64,000 nucleotides of DNA, taken from Eutypella sp. D-1. Taxonomy: Eukaryota; Ascomycota; Sordariomycetes; Xylariales; Diatrypaceae. Where the stretch lies: assembly GCA_023313575.1 (NCBI GenBank), contig JAJTTP010000001.1, positions 4,960,001 through 5,024,000 on the forward strand, given 5' to 3'. The position numbers and the translations under genes are program-made. Below are positions 1 through 10,455 of the stretch, piece by piece. The notes under the pieces were generated by a model, which saw nothing but the letters and a program-made list of their open reading frames with translations, did not search any database and was not told the origin of the DNA. Position 1 is the first letter of the stretch, and every line of letters starts with the position of its first letter.

Positions 1-2456
1 CTAGATACGACAACGATGGTAATTCAGAGGACCTTCGAATGGCTACTGAAAATATTCAGTTTGCATATCTTGAGGCACTCAAATGTGAAGATGTGGAATT
101 ATTAGCACCGATACTGCATACATTATGTATCGCCATCAGATCTAGATATCGCATCACAGGTGCCTTAGGCGACTTGGAAGAGGCGGCTAAACGAGCTGAT
201 CAGGCACTGGAAATCATCCCAAGGGGACATACGGAGTACGCCTCCGCCATGCAAAACAAATCTGTAACATTCGCAATGATATTTCAAAGACTGCACAGAA
301 AGCCCGATCTTGAGACAGCTATCTCCTGTGGCGTAGAAGCCGCAAAAAATACTACACAAAAATATCGACAAGCGGTCATTTACTCAAACTTGGGGGTATT
401 ATATGGAATTCGGTTCGAACACTTTGGAAGAAATGCAAAAGATCTTGAGAAGGCCATCGAATGCTGCCGGGTTTCTACTGATCTCGACATCCTTGGCTTT
501 AGTAGCTCTGTCAATCTCGCCAACTGGTTAATCAGCTCATACCGATATTCTAGAAACTCGCCTTGCCAAGAATCAGTACTGAAACAGCAAAATCATCTAA
601 ATGAGGCTGTCAGACTGATGGAAACAGCCTTTGAGATAGCAGAAACAACCCCGACTCACCCTGATAGATCCAAAGTGGTCCTCGCACTTGCTGAGGCTTT
701 GGAGACAAGATACAGAAGCCCTCCTCGACACGGCGGCGGAAAGACATTGGACCGAGCTCGCGCAAAGGAAATCTTAGAGCAGATGATGACGGATTCGAAC
801 ACATCACCCCCAATTGACCGGATGAAGGTTGCTCTTAACCTCGCTGATATTGCCTCACTCGAAGGAAACTGGGCCGGTGTGCACAAGGCTACGGCAACCG
901 CCGTGGGCCTCCTTCCACTTCTTAGCCCTCGGTGTGTGAACCAAAGCGACCAACAATACCACTTATCACTGTTTCCTGGTCTCGCCAGCAAAGCCGCAGC
1001 GTCGGCAATTGAAATAGGCTGCAGCCCTGAGGAGGCGTTGCGGCTTTTAGAGCAAGGCCGTTGCGTCATGTCAGGGCACCGCTTCGAACAACGCATCGAC
1101 GTTAGCCACCTTCATACCAAATATCCAAATCTGTCTAAGAAGTACGAGAACTTATGCTACGTTCTGGACTCCCCACAACCAAGTAATATAAAGGAGTATA
1201 CTGGGGATAGCCTCGCTCGGTCACAGCGACACCGCGCTGAGGCGGAACTATATGCACTCATTGCCGAAATCCGGAAGAAACCAGGGTTCGCGAGTTTCCC
1301 CAATATGATTGAACCAAAGTCACTGCTAAACAGAAGCTCGCTAAATGCAATAATCGTCATTAACATTTCTTTTCGATCAGGCGCCTTTCTGGTCCAAGAG
1401 AATCAAGTACGCTACTTGGACCTGCCCGGCTTAGCGACGGAAGACTCTATTAGTGAGATGACTGCTCGGTTTACCGCTAAGTTTCAAGTCAACTCAAGCT
1501 ATATGGATCTATACAAAGAGCTAGAATGGCTGTGGGATACAGCGGTAGGTCCTATTCTGGATGCACTTAACTTGACCAATCCTTATTCTGGAGGTGAATG
1601 GCCACGCGTGTGCTGGGTACCTACGGGGCCGCTTTCTCGCCTACCGTTGCATGCAGCCGGATATCACCATGACCAGTCGCAGCGAACGGCACTGGACTGT
1701 GTGATTTCTTCATACAGCCCATCTATAAAGTTTTTGCAGTATACGGCAGGCAATAGATTGACCCGGCACAGACAAGTGGCTCCGCATCACCACAGGATCC
1801 TCATAGGCAGTATGACGCGCACACCAGGGATGCCATCATTGCCTTGCGCTGGCAAGGAGGCAAAAGCCGTAGGCCGGCTGTTACACTCTAAAATATGCAT
1901 TAACGAGATTGAATCTCCGACGCGGTCATATCTAGTTAACGAGCTCCAAAACTGTACCATGTTCCACTTCGCTGGTCATGGCAAGGCCGACGCGGTAGAT
2001 CCACTTCGCAGTGCACTCGCAGTCACCGATGGCCTCGTCACGGTGGAAGACCTCATTCATCTGAAGCTGAACCACAACCCTCCTCTACTGGCATATCTCT
2101 CAGCATGCCTGACGAGTAACACAATAGTTGATGGCCTCGTCGACGAGGGTGTTCACTTGGCGGCATCATTTCTAGCTGCGGGTTTCCAGAATGTCATAGC
2201 GGCGCTGTGGAAGGTAGGGGATAGCGATTCAGCCGATATCTCTAGGGCACTGTATGAAGAACTGATCGGATTGGGATTCACTACCGACTCTATTCCCCTA
2301 GCGCTTCATAACGCGTTACGAAGAGTGCGAGGAACAAAGAGAATAGATCCCGAACAGGAAAGGGGATTCTTTCGACCCGTTACTGCTAATGGAGGGCAGC
2401 TCCCAAATCCCCATCGCTCGTCTGCTTGGATATACTATATTCACCTGGGCTACTGA
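1..2456 (+). CDS. TPR-CHAT domain protein, 5' end outside window
   Basis: The frame is open from base 3, so the gene probably starts upstream of the window. The first ATG inside is at 39, giving at least 805 residues to the TGA at 2454-2456. The N-terminal ~400 residues are alpha-helical with repeated aromatic/Ala patterns like TPRs (for example around residues 30-140). The C-terminal ~300 residues form a CHAT domain, a caspase-like fold: the catalytic-type His is in FHFAGHG (H647 counted from the ATG at 39) and the Cys in LSACLT (C690), followed by the usual GLVDEGVHLAASFLAAGFQ-type segment. CHAT proteins are proteases or protease-like proteins. In fungi some are encoded near cell-death effectors (family knowledge). 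The substrate is unknown and no intron is needed inside the window. Domain call is strong; function is inferred. Confidence 0.85.
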   Translation, partial: RYDNDGNSEDLRMATENIQFAYLEALKCEDVELLAPILHTLCIAIRSRYRITGALGDLEEAAKRADQALEIIPRGHTEYASAMQNKSVTFAMIFQRLHRKPDLETAISCGVEAAKNTTQKYRQAVIYSNLGVLYGIRFEHFGRNAKDLEKAIECCRVSTDLDILGFSSSVNLANWLISSYRYSRNSPCQESVLKQQNHLNEAVRLMETAFEIAETTPTHPDRSKVVLALAEALETRYRSPPRHGGGKTLDRARAKEILEQMMTDSNTSPPIDRMKVALNLADIASLEGNWAGVHKATATAVGLLPLLSPRCVNQSDQQYHLSLFPGLASKAAASAIEIGCSPEEALRLLEQGRCVMSGHRFEQRIDVSHLHTKYPNLSKKYENLCYVLDSPQPSNIKEYTGDSLARSQRHRAEAELYALIAEIRKKPGFASFPNMIEPKSLLNRSSLNAIIVINISFRSGAFLVQENQVRYLDLPGLATEDSISEMTARFTAKFQVNSSYMDLYKELEWLWDTAVGPILDALNLTNPYSGGEWPRVCWVPTGPLSRLPLHAAGYHHDQSQRTALDCVISSYSPSIKFLQYTAGNRLTRHRQVAPHHHRILIGSMTRTPGMPSLPCAGKEAKAVGRLLHSKICINEIESPTRSYLVNELQNCTMFHFAGHGKADAVDPLRSALAVTDGLVTVEDLIHLKLNHNPPLLAYLSACLTSNTIVDGLVDEGVHLAASFLAAGFQNVIAALWKVGDSDSADISRALYEELIGLGFTTDSIPLALHNALRRVRGTKRIDPEQERGFFRPVTANGGQLPNPHRSSAWIYYIHLGY

Positions 2457-2804
2457 ATACCTAATAATCTACTTACTTATGTGGTTTTATTGGATTCACG
2501 ATCAGTCTCAATTATCACATTGACGTAAAGGGGATGAAGCATTACCTGTGACCCTTAAGTTAACTAAGTAGTAGCGCCACCTTTGTTGCTAGAAGCCCCG
2601 AGCGCCCACCTAGCTTGCACTAATGGCGCGCACCTTAGGTTAGATAGCCCTTGTAATTGCTCTGTAGATAGATTTTAGAAACAACAACCATTCCTGCAAC
2701 AATTTGAACACCATAAAAAGCGATAAAACAATGTGAACGGCCTCGATAGCGTAGCTCCATCTCACCATATATATTCCCACACACATGGCGACCCTTTATC
2801 AGCG
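2457..2804. other. intergenic, convergent 3' flanks
   Basis: Space between the convergent CHAT and MYND genes. No open frame of note, no RNA gene and no repeat was seen; probably the two 3' untranslated regions. Confidence 0.5.
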
Positions 2805-3971
2805 TTACATGTCATAGGGGGAAGGTACCCATCTCACGACATCTTTGTCACGCTTCTGATCCACGAAATTATACCAGAAATTGGTGAAGGCCGGCCGGCA
2901 GATCATGCCCACAATAGCACGCTGCCGCACCGGCGCCAATTCCCTGCTCAGAAGCAAAGGGATCCCAACGTCGACCCCGCAGTAACTGCACAGCGCCTCG
3001 ACGTGTAGCGGATGCAGCGGCAACTTGTCCTGGCGCACTACAAGTATGTTTCCCGGTGGTAGAACCCACTGAGCCGTGGGGGCTCCCCAAGCCGAGGGCC
3101 CGAAGGCCGTATTGCAGCCCATATGTAGCCAGACCGCGGCCCCGTTTTCAAACCCCCAAAAGTCCTCATAACCACCACGAGGTCGATTCCGGTTCAATCT
3201 CTTTGTGTATATGGGCAGACCGATCTGACTCGCGATGTCCGATGTTTCATGCTCATCTTCGTGGAAAATTTCGTCTGTCCGGAGGACTGGAACACTCTCG
3301 AAATGCGGCTTTTGTGCCCGATCGCCGTGGCAGTGGATCACGACGCCCCTTATGATATCATCGGGACCGCAGCCAAAGGTGACGAGATAGTCAACGATGG
3401 GTCGGAAATGGTTCATGTGGAGGTCCATGCAATGGGTCTGGCAGATCCCTCTAGCTCCGTAGACCAAAATAGGGCCTCGCCAATCGCACCGCGGTCCCGA
3501 TTTGGTATGAATAGCCACGAGACTCTTGTTAGGTTGGGATCCGTCGGAGAAGCATGTTTCGCGGTAGGCGATATGGATCACGGTACTGTAGTCTCCGTCC
3601 AGCACACGTTTGCGTATGGCCGGCGCGCTCACATCATTACCAGATCCCAGAAGCTGGCCGAGCACCTCCTCTCTTGGAACCTCCTGTTCGGTGACGCCGT
3701 CCTGGTTGAGCTGCATCTCGGTATGTAACCAAACAAATCTGGGCCTCTCTTCACCAACCGGAAAGAAGATGGCTCTGATGCACGTGTCGGTTGGCCCAGG
3801 CCGGGAGGTATCGTCGAAGTTGGAGAAGGTTGGGCAGAGTAACTTGTGGATAGGCCAGTCGCCCTTCTGGCACTCCTTCGAGCAGTAACGGGCGCTTTTG
3901 CAGCGGTTGCAGAAATACGCGTCCTCTTTGCTGCACACAGTGCATGGTCCTGGTTCTCCAAACTCTGACAT
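2805..3971 (-). CDS. MYND-type zinc finger protein
   Basis: A single-exon frame of 388 residues. The start is the ATG at 3971, nine residues before the finger; the frame extends upstream only through a TTG. A complete MYND finger lies at residues 10-46 with ligands C10, C13, C21, C24, C30, C34, H42 and C46 in the standard spacing. MYND fingers bind zinc and mediate protein-protein contacts. The remaining ~340 residues are rich in Cys, His and Trp and I do not recognise a second domain; no SET domain is visible. Stand-alone MYND proteins of this layout are common and mostly uncharacterised in Pezizomycotina. It converges on the CHAT gene. Nothing in the sequence indicates its partner or target. 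Confidence 0.85.
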   Translation of the reverse strand: MSEFGEPGPCTVCSKEDAYFCNRCKSARYCSKECQKGDWPIHKLLCPTFSNFDDTSRPGPTDTCIRAIFFPVGEERPRFVWLHTEMQLNQDGVTEQEVPREEVLGQLLGSGNDVSAPAIRKRVLDGDYSTVIHIAYRETCFSDGSQPNKSLVAIHTKSGPRCDWRGPILVYGARGICQTHCMDLHMNHFRPIVDYLVTFGCGPDDIIRGVVIHCHGDRAQKPHFESVPVLRTDEIFHEDEHETSDIASQIGLPIYTKRLNRNRPRGGYEDFWGFENGAAVWLHMGCNTAFGPSAWGAPTAQWVLPPGNILVVRQDKLPLHPLHVEALCSYCGVDVGIPLLLSRELAPVRQRAIVGMICRPAFTNFWYNFVDQKRDKDVVRWVPSPYDM

Positions 3972-5527
3972 GGTTGATGAAAACTGATCAGTTAGATTCA
4001 AAGAAAGTAGTAGGTTTGCAATAGGTAAGTTTGTAGTGAAAGATCGGTTTCTAGGGTACGTCGGACTTCAAGCTTTTAACTACTGTCATATAAGGTCACA
4101 CAGGACTGAAGTAGTAGGAAACCAGATAGGCGAAAGCCCCTCTCTTTATCATACATAGATGGCTGCTGAGGCATATCCAGGTTGAAAAAGCTGATGCTTC
4201 AATCTCAGAACGAATAGCATGATGGGATTTACTTCAAGTCTTGCCCTTCGTAGGAGCTTTTTTGCTTGCTGGACAGCTAGCCTGCAAGTGCAAATGATAA
4301 GTCGAAAAAAGTCCCCGGGACGGCCACGTATGCTATGCAGCCAACTACATATGAACAAAGAAAGATTGGTCATGAGATTGATCATGGTGACTGCACATTG
4401 GTCATGGAATTTGATAGAATGTCGATATCTCTCACCTGCACACCGAGTAATTAAAATTAAGGGATTAATAGCGGTGAAGTGAGAAAACACTCTCTGTTTT
4501 GACTTATATCAGGAGGTTGGCGATGATTGGCGTTGGAGTTACCACCGTGGTAGTTCAGCCCTGTTTCATCGACCCTTTGTTGTAGTAGTCGATCGGTAGC
4601 TGGAAAGGCCGATACTGAACGTGATAAGATCATGAGACGCATGGGCTTACCGTGTGTGACCTTTTTTGCATGAAAGACAGTCGTCCGTGGTATATGGTGA
4701 GGTAATATAGTTAGGTAAGGAACAGAGAGAATCTACGTCACTGTAGACTTATAGTTATATTCACTTACCTAAGGTGCATGGAGGACACTATATGCGTAAG
4801 TATCCTACAGCCAAACACTTGCAGTATATTTCTTGCTGTTTCAACCCCTATCCATATGTTTGATCAACCAAGAACGGTAGGGAGCATACTAGTCCCCCTC
4901 TAAAAGGAGGCTGTGGGTCAGGAGGTGGCTATCTAGAGTCAGATCTTCCTATATGGAGGTTTCGCTTATTTGTATTGAAGAACATTAGGCATCGCCTTAT
5001 CCTTGTTATATCAGATCCCTATATAGTTACCATTGCCAGACTCTGTTATGTTTGTAACACCTATCAATCCTGCACCTTGGTTCTCTGACGAATTGTCGAG
5101 CCAATACCACAGTTGTTCATCATATACACCGGTTGAGACGTCTGAATTTTAGTCTTTGCCTTTCTTTGATTTGATTCCCACCTCTATAACATACCATCTT
5201 TGTACCCTTGTGTCTACTGGGATCAGTCTAGTGTAGTTCCCGGAGAAGACATTGGCAACCTTTGTGAATGGGTTAACATGGTAGCTTAACATCGTTAGTA
5301 ATTACGGACCTCATATCTTTCTAAGGGATTATTGAAACTTCTCCGCTTATAAGGTGTTATATTATGCGGGTAAGCAGGCTGCGGAAACCTGATGCCTATA
5401 GAAACGAAACGAGGTTCCCCACGCGCATGGCCATAGTAGTAGCCACCCCTTCCTTCTCCGATTGTTTACCTACCCTGTTTGCTTTTCTTCCTTTCCTCCC
5501 ACTGAACCATCCAAATACAACTTCAAA
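3972..5527. other. intergenic, no confident gene
   Basis: About 1.5 kb, fairly AT-rich, with only short open frames lacking codon bias or recognisable motifs. The proximal ~200 bases should include the MYND gene promoter. Confidence 0.45.
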
Positions 5528-6044
5528 ATGCTTCAACACCCGATCCCCCATCTACACAATTTATCCAGATTTCCCTGGAACCTCTCATATCCATCTCCAT
5601 TCTTGCTTTCGGCCTTGCTAATAGGCCTCGGGCTACATTCCTATCTTCGGTAAGCCACCTGCCCGTATTTCCTGTTGTTGTGAATCTGATCCCGACTGAC
5701 CGACTCAGCTTGAGCTTCAGCTACTTGCTCATGGCTTGCCATCTCGCCACTACTTGCTTCACCAAAGCAGACCGGAGCAGGAGCCGGAGTCGCTACCGGA
5801 CTCCGTTGAGCTCGCGTGTCAGTTCGTCCGCGAGGTGGTTGAGGCCCCGAGCCACTTCCCCGAGCGCGCGGACTTGGCATACCGCGGCTTTGCCGTGGCA
5901 GAGTATTGGGAGGTGAAGGGCTCCTTGGAGCAGTGCGCTCTACACCGCGAGATTCAGGCCCTTCAGCCCCGAATCGGAACCAAGACTGTGATCATGGTCT
6001 TGACCAGAGCTGTGGTGGCAACGATGCCTAAGAAGGTCACCTAA
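5528..6044 (+). CDS. possible small spliced membrane-anchored protein
   Basis: Low-confidence two-exon model: join(5528..5649, 5771..6044), 131 residues. Exon 1 encodes a hydrophobic N-terminal stretch (residues ~24-38, FLLSALLIGLGLHSY). It ends at a good donor (GTAAGC at 5650). The acceptor after AAAGCAG at 5770 brings the downstream frame into phase; the stronger-looking acceptors at 5708 and 5720 do not. The C-terminal frame is acidic, then contains EQCALHREIQAL, almost the same as EQCALYHEIQVL near the end of the 56.4 kb gene. A consensus-looking intron (GTAAGT at ~6057 to TTGACAG at ~6120) follows the stop and could be in the 3' UTR. It may instead be a pseudogene fragment. Function unknown. 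Confidence 0.35.
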
Positions 6045-6464
6045 GACACGGAGCACGTAAGTTCATGTCAGCCTGACTGCCGATTATCATTCGGAAATGG
6101 CTGACCATCACGACTTGACAGACAACCGTGCAAGAGCTTGATCAAGGACAACACGTAGTGTCCCTGCATCTGAGAAGATGCATACACGTCTCTCCATATT
6201 CCGCCTCATTCCGTACGCTATTCGCTACACTTCGCTCAACAAATCGCCATATCGCTCTTGCTATTTCGACTAGCTTCGCTTCAACTGGCTTCCAATCGCT
6301 GCATCACCCTCTTCCGATTCATCGCCTTTCCTTTCGCTTTCGCCAGTGCTAATTGCCACCACCCGACACACGAGCTTCAAATTCACTTCCCGACCATCCT
6401 GGCTACCTTGCTCATCATGGCCCGAGGCACGCATCGCAAAGGTCGTCAGTATATCACGACCCCA
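6045..6464. other. intergenic stretch before the inverted repeat
   Basis: Pyrimidine-rich sequence with short open frames only. It contains the possible 3' UTR intron of the preceding locus. No family is recognisable. Confidence 0.4.
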
Positions 6465-6885
6465 TCCCTATTACTACATTCTCTACACTTCTACCCCTAT
6501 CATTGCCTCTATGGAACCCGACAAGACATATAACGTCTGGGCTCGGACTATCCCAGATTGGGCCGTTGTTGATGATCCTTTGGACATTGACTGCAACGAC
6601 CGCTCCAACCCGGGCTTAAGGGCAGGCCCATATGCCCCTGCGTATTACGCAGGGGATCTGTTTCGAGACGATATCTATCGCCTGGAACGTCTTGCAGAGG
6701 GGATTATAACTAGGCGTGTTAATTATAACAGGAAATCCTTAGCATTATTACGCAGGCGCATCCTGCCCTTGGAGCCCGGGCGAGCTGCCCAGTCCGGGAT
6801 AGTCCGAGCCCAGACGTTGTATGTCTTGTCGGGTTCCATAAAGGCAATGATAGTGGTAGAAGTGTAGACAAAGTAGTAATAGGGA
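6465..6885. repeat. inverted repeat (~99-bp arms, ~223-bp spacer)
   Basis: The left arm 6465-6563 is the reverse complement of the right arm 6787-6885 with about eight mismatches (~92% identity). Each arm carries the same reading frame beginning MEPDKTYNVWARTIPDWA: plus strand from the ATG at 6511, minus strand from the ATG at 6839. Within that 54-base frame the four mismatches are all synonymous third-base changes. Weaker inverted similarity continues inward (CCCGGGCT..AAGGGCAGG, then GCGTAAT). The spacer holds a separate 8-bp palindrome, CCCCTGCG/CGCAGGGG, at 6635-6655. No terminal target duplication or transposase is visible. It could be a fold-back/MITE-like element or an inverted duplication of an exon. 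Confidence 0.75.
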
Positions 6886-7883
6886 GAGAAAGACTTGCCA
6901 GCATGGCCCGTCTACATGACCGGCAACAAGCTGGCTTCGAAGCCATTCCCGGTGCTGGACCACCGAGAGGGAGGGCCATCGACGACCGTCCTCAGGTCCT
7001 GGTCATCTGGGGCCACCCCACCCCCCTCGGTGGTCCAGCAGGGACCAATCGTTGGATTCCTTCGGGAGTCGATCCGCTTCGACCTGGATTAGGTCGACAT
7101 CAGGCAGGTGGGAAGGGGTGGGGGGTTCGACGATGGGGTCGGACGATGAAGTCTGGATCCATGCCCCGTCCGTCCCGTCGGGCCTAGAACCCCTCACCCC
7201 AGGCGTGGGATTGGCGACTCGGTGGATGGCTACGTTCTTGTTCCATAGCTTTAGCTTTAGCTTAGCTTTGCTCATCAACGAACTATTTGCTTTGCCTCAA
7301 AAACGTCTGCACATGAATGATAGTGACTGTCGTAGGGACCTGCTTGGTGAACTATGTCTTGTCGTTGTAGTTATCCTCTGGAGACTGTGCTAGATGCCCT
7401 TGCTAGTAAAGCTGTCGTATGACATAGATGACTGAGAGAAACTTAGCTACTGGAACGTCGGCACTACTTGGACGAGCCCTACATCTAAGAAGTAATCATA
7501 ACATCAAATCCGTATATCTGTCCCTCTGCCCTCACGGCTGTAAGCCGTCTATTAGTTTGACCGGTATTCGATTCCTTGGTTATGTAGTTGAAGCACTTGT
7601 TCGCAAAACTTCTGCAGATTCATGTGCTGTGTCATCCAATTCCGGCTCGATCACACATAAACCACGAGTCACTGCGCTTCAGTTTCAATTCGTAACAGGT
7701 GAAAACGAACATGGTATTTTATAATTCGCGCGATTTAACAAGCCCATTTTCCCTTGACCGTGAAACGCCGGACCACTATGCACTACATCTATATCTAAGG
7801 ATAGAACTTGTCTCTGCGGAGGGACGCAAAGGTCTAATCCCACAACTATAACATCATCCTTATCTCTGCTCCAACCCCCCCAT
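6886..7883. other. intergenic, GC-rich then AT-rich, no confident gene
   Basis: 6890-7210 is GC-rich with G- and C-runs (around 7015-7025 and 7110-7125). Overlapping open frames exist on both strands without recognisable domains. 7260-7883 has no gene-like signal and ends in the RPC40 3' flank. Confidence 0.4.
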
Positions 7884-9112
7884 TTAAAAAAGTTGGACCA
7901 TGTCGGTGACCTGAGGCCGGAGGACCTGGCACTTGCGCTTGAGGGTCTTGACGGCCTCGACGAAGAGCTCGTCGCTGTCCCACTGGCCGAGACTCTCGAC
8001 GGAGAAGATGAAGTGGTCCTTGCGCCGGCCGAGGCGGACCTTGCCCTCAAACTCGGCGTGCCGCAGCACTTCGCGGCTGACGGTGTCGCGCATGGGGTCC
8101 TTGACAACAGCCTTGACCTCGCCCTCGTGGCCCTCGTACCCGCTGCCTTTGGCCCGCGCCTCGGTGCGCGTCACGGGCTCCAGCCCCGCCACGCCTTCGG
8201 GGAAGCAGCCGACGAACTTGCGGGCGTCGTCGCCGAGGATCGGCCGCAGGATCTTGATCGTGGGCATCAGACGGTAGCTCGCGGTCGCGACGGGCGAGTA
8301 CTTGGAGTGGTCCCAGCCGTAGCCCTTGTGCATGTGCATGTCGATGTCGATCTCCTGACCGGGGCGCATCTTGGCGATCAGGATGTCGGGGTTGACGGGC
8401 CGAATAGCGCCCTCGCCGGAGAAGTACTTAGCTTGCCCCCCGAGCAGCTCGGTGGTGATGTCGGAGGCGTAGACGTGGGCGTGGTGGTACAGCTTCCGGG
8501 GGTCGCGCTCGTCATCGGCAGCGTCTTTGTTATGGGTGCACTTGATCTTCAGCTGGAGCTGGATGGTGTTGTTGTCGAAGGTGGTGGCGAAGGCGTCCTC
8601 GCCCTCCCGCGGCTTCTTCCAGAAGGTCAGGAAGTCGCGGATGCCGGGCTTGCTGCCGGCAAAGGGGATCAGGCCCAGACGGTGGGCCAGCACCTCGTCC
8701 TGGATGACGCTCGTATTGTTGTTAACGAAGACGGTCTCGATGGCGAGGGTGGGGATCTCGGCGATCAGGATCCGGCGGAAGGCGTTGGCGATGGAGGCGT
8801 CGACGCCGATGAGGGAGAACTGCGCGTCGAACTGCTTATTTGAGTGGAATTGTACTTTGAAGTTCCGTCTGAAGTATTCCTTATCCCAGGCGTGCTCCTC
8901 ATCGGCGAAGTTCTCGGGGAAGTCGGTTGACACGGTGTTGGTGACAGTCTCTTTATTGATCCCGACGGTCTATATTGAATGTCAGTCAGACAATGTCGGA
9001 GCCATTGCGTTCGGAATTGTAATTTTTTTTTCTTTTTTTCTAAACGTACATTCCTTTCTTCCAGCTCCTCTGCACTGGGCGGCGGCCGCCGTCCTGACGA
9101 CGGAGGCGCCAT
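7884..9112 (-). CDS. RPC40: DNA-directed RNA polymerases I and III subunit RPAC1 (RPC40)
   Basis: Two exons, complement(join(7884..8969, 9050..9112)), 382 residues. Exon 1 encodes 21 residues (MAPPSSGRR...) and ends at GTACGT; the 80-nt intron ends in TATAG and the phase is 0. The protein is the alpha-like AC40 subunit shared by Pol I and Pol III. It pairs with AC19 as the assembly platform, like the bacterial alpha dimer. Diagnostic segments are ANAFRRILIAEIPTLAIE (alpha-motif region), VIQDEVLAHRLGLIPF and the KYSPVATASYRLMP segment. Length is close to, slightly above, that of yeast (335). It acts in the nucleus and nucleolus. A long opposite-strand open frame over this gene is a GC-rich shadow. 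Confidence 0.96.
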
Positions 9113-10455
9113 AGTATGAGTGTGTGTTATTATATGAGAAGAGAATGTGGGCGTGTATGTGGGTGTGTAGTATCTGGATATATGATGTTGTATTTCAGTG
9201 GTGGGGTTTCAAGCAGAGCGCGCGCAGACAGGTTTTACTATGTCAATGCGATCCAGTGATTGGAATTTGATAGCTGGGAATGGAGAGCTTTAGTTATTAA
9301 TTACCTACTAAGTACTCATAGTGTGTACTACAGGTAATTAGGGAGTAGCAAGTTAGCAGTAAGTTACTGCTCACCAACCGCCAACCAAGAAAAATATTCT
9401 TATCGCTCTTATCTCTTTATCGATTATGGAGTAACCTCAGTAACACTGTAACAACCCCACAACCCCACCATGTAGTACAAATAAGCATTAGATAGACTTG
9501 CCCAGGAGCGTACTACGACTAATTTGGGCTAGTTTCTGGGTAAATAGTTAACTACCTAGGTACCTAGGTATTTTTAAGATCGGTAACCCCTTACCCCTTG
9601 CCCCCTATTCAGCCCTTCTAGTCTAGTCCCCCTATTATTCCGACAATCAACTATACGAGGCTTCTAACAACCTAATCACCACATTACAGTACACCTAGCA
9701 ATCAATTCGTGGGCAAAGGTGAGCATCCACAAGTGACTTTACTCAGTTATCGTATGTATATTTGCGCACATCTCTCCTTTACATTAGTGGGACCGTAGCA
9801 TCCGTTGTGTCCCATAACTCCTATCTACTAGCGCTGGATCCTACATGCACTATATCGTTTGCTAGGATGCCAATTAAAGTTCCCATCTGATCGCATTGCA
9901 ACATACTAAATTTTGATATAAAGAGCTACTGTTACGATTAACCTGTCCGAGCCTTATGCAACTGTAAATGGCGGCGTTAGGACGTAAGTCATAGGTATTT
10001 ATTAACTCCGCCGTCATATTTCCAAACTCCAGTAATCGTACCTAAGCCCGTGTATTCACCCCGAACTGGTAGGCAGGGACCTAGGCAGGCTGAGCAACAC
10101 AGGGACAATAATGTCAGGCCCTTTCATCCGTACGTCAGACACATGTATCAGCGCATCAGCAAGACGGCAAAAGGAATGGTTGGCACGGGCTAATCTTGGA
10201 TCTCCCCTGGTTCTGTTATATCCGAAACACCGATACCACTATCTCCGGAATTGCTATATAAGGGCAACAGTTCATAGGTGATTATGCAGATAGTTATTGT
10301 GTGCCAATTTTCTACTCGAGTACTCTAACCCCCTTAACCATACCGAGCTCGTTCCTGTTGAGACGGCTTCTGTGGCTTGCACCCCTGATTTTGTACCCGT
10401 CTAAGTCTGTCAGACTCAAGTATAAACACCAAAACACCGCGTCCATTCCTATAAT
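9113..10455. other. divergent intergenic region, RPC40 / reductase
   Basis: 1.3 kb between divergent genes. It contains two overlapping copies of the palindrome TACCTAGGTA (9553-9570) and a TATATAAG site at 10255. No open frame worth calling. Confidence 0.6.
10255..10262 (+). promoter_or_regulatory. putative TATA element (TATATAAG)
   Basis: TATATAAG lies about 195 bases upstream of the reductase ATG. The same octamer precedes two other plus-strand genes here at 160-170 bases. This is based on position and sequence only. Confidence 0.35.

Noticed and set aside
7893..8843. 316-codon open frame on the plus strand
   Set aside because: It lies antisense to the RPC40 coding exon. Its Val/Leu/Gly/Asp-rich content comes from reading GC-rich codons backwards.
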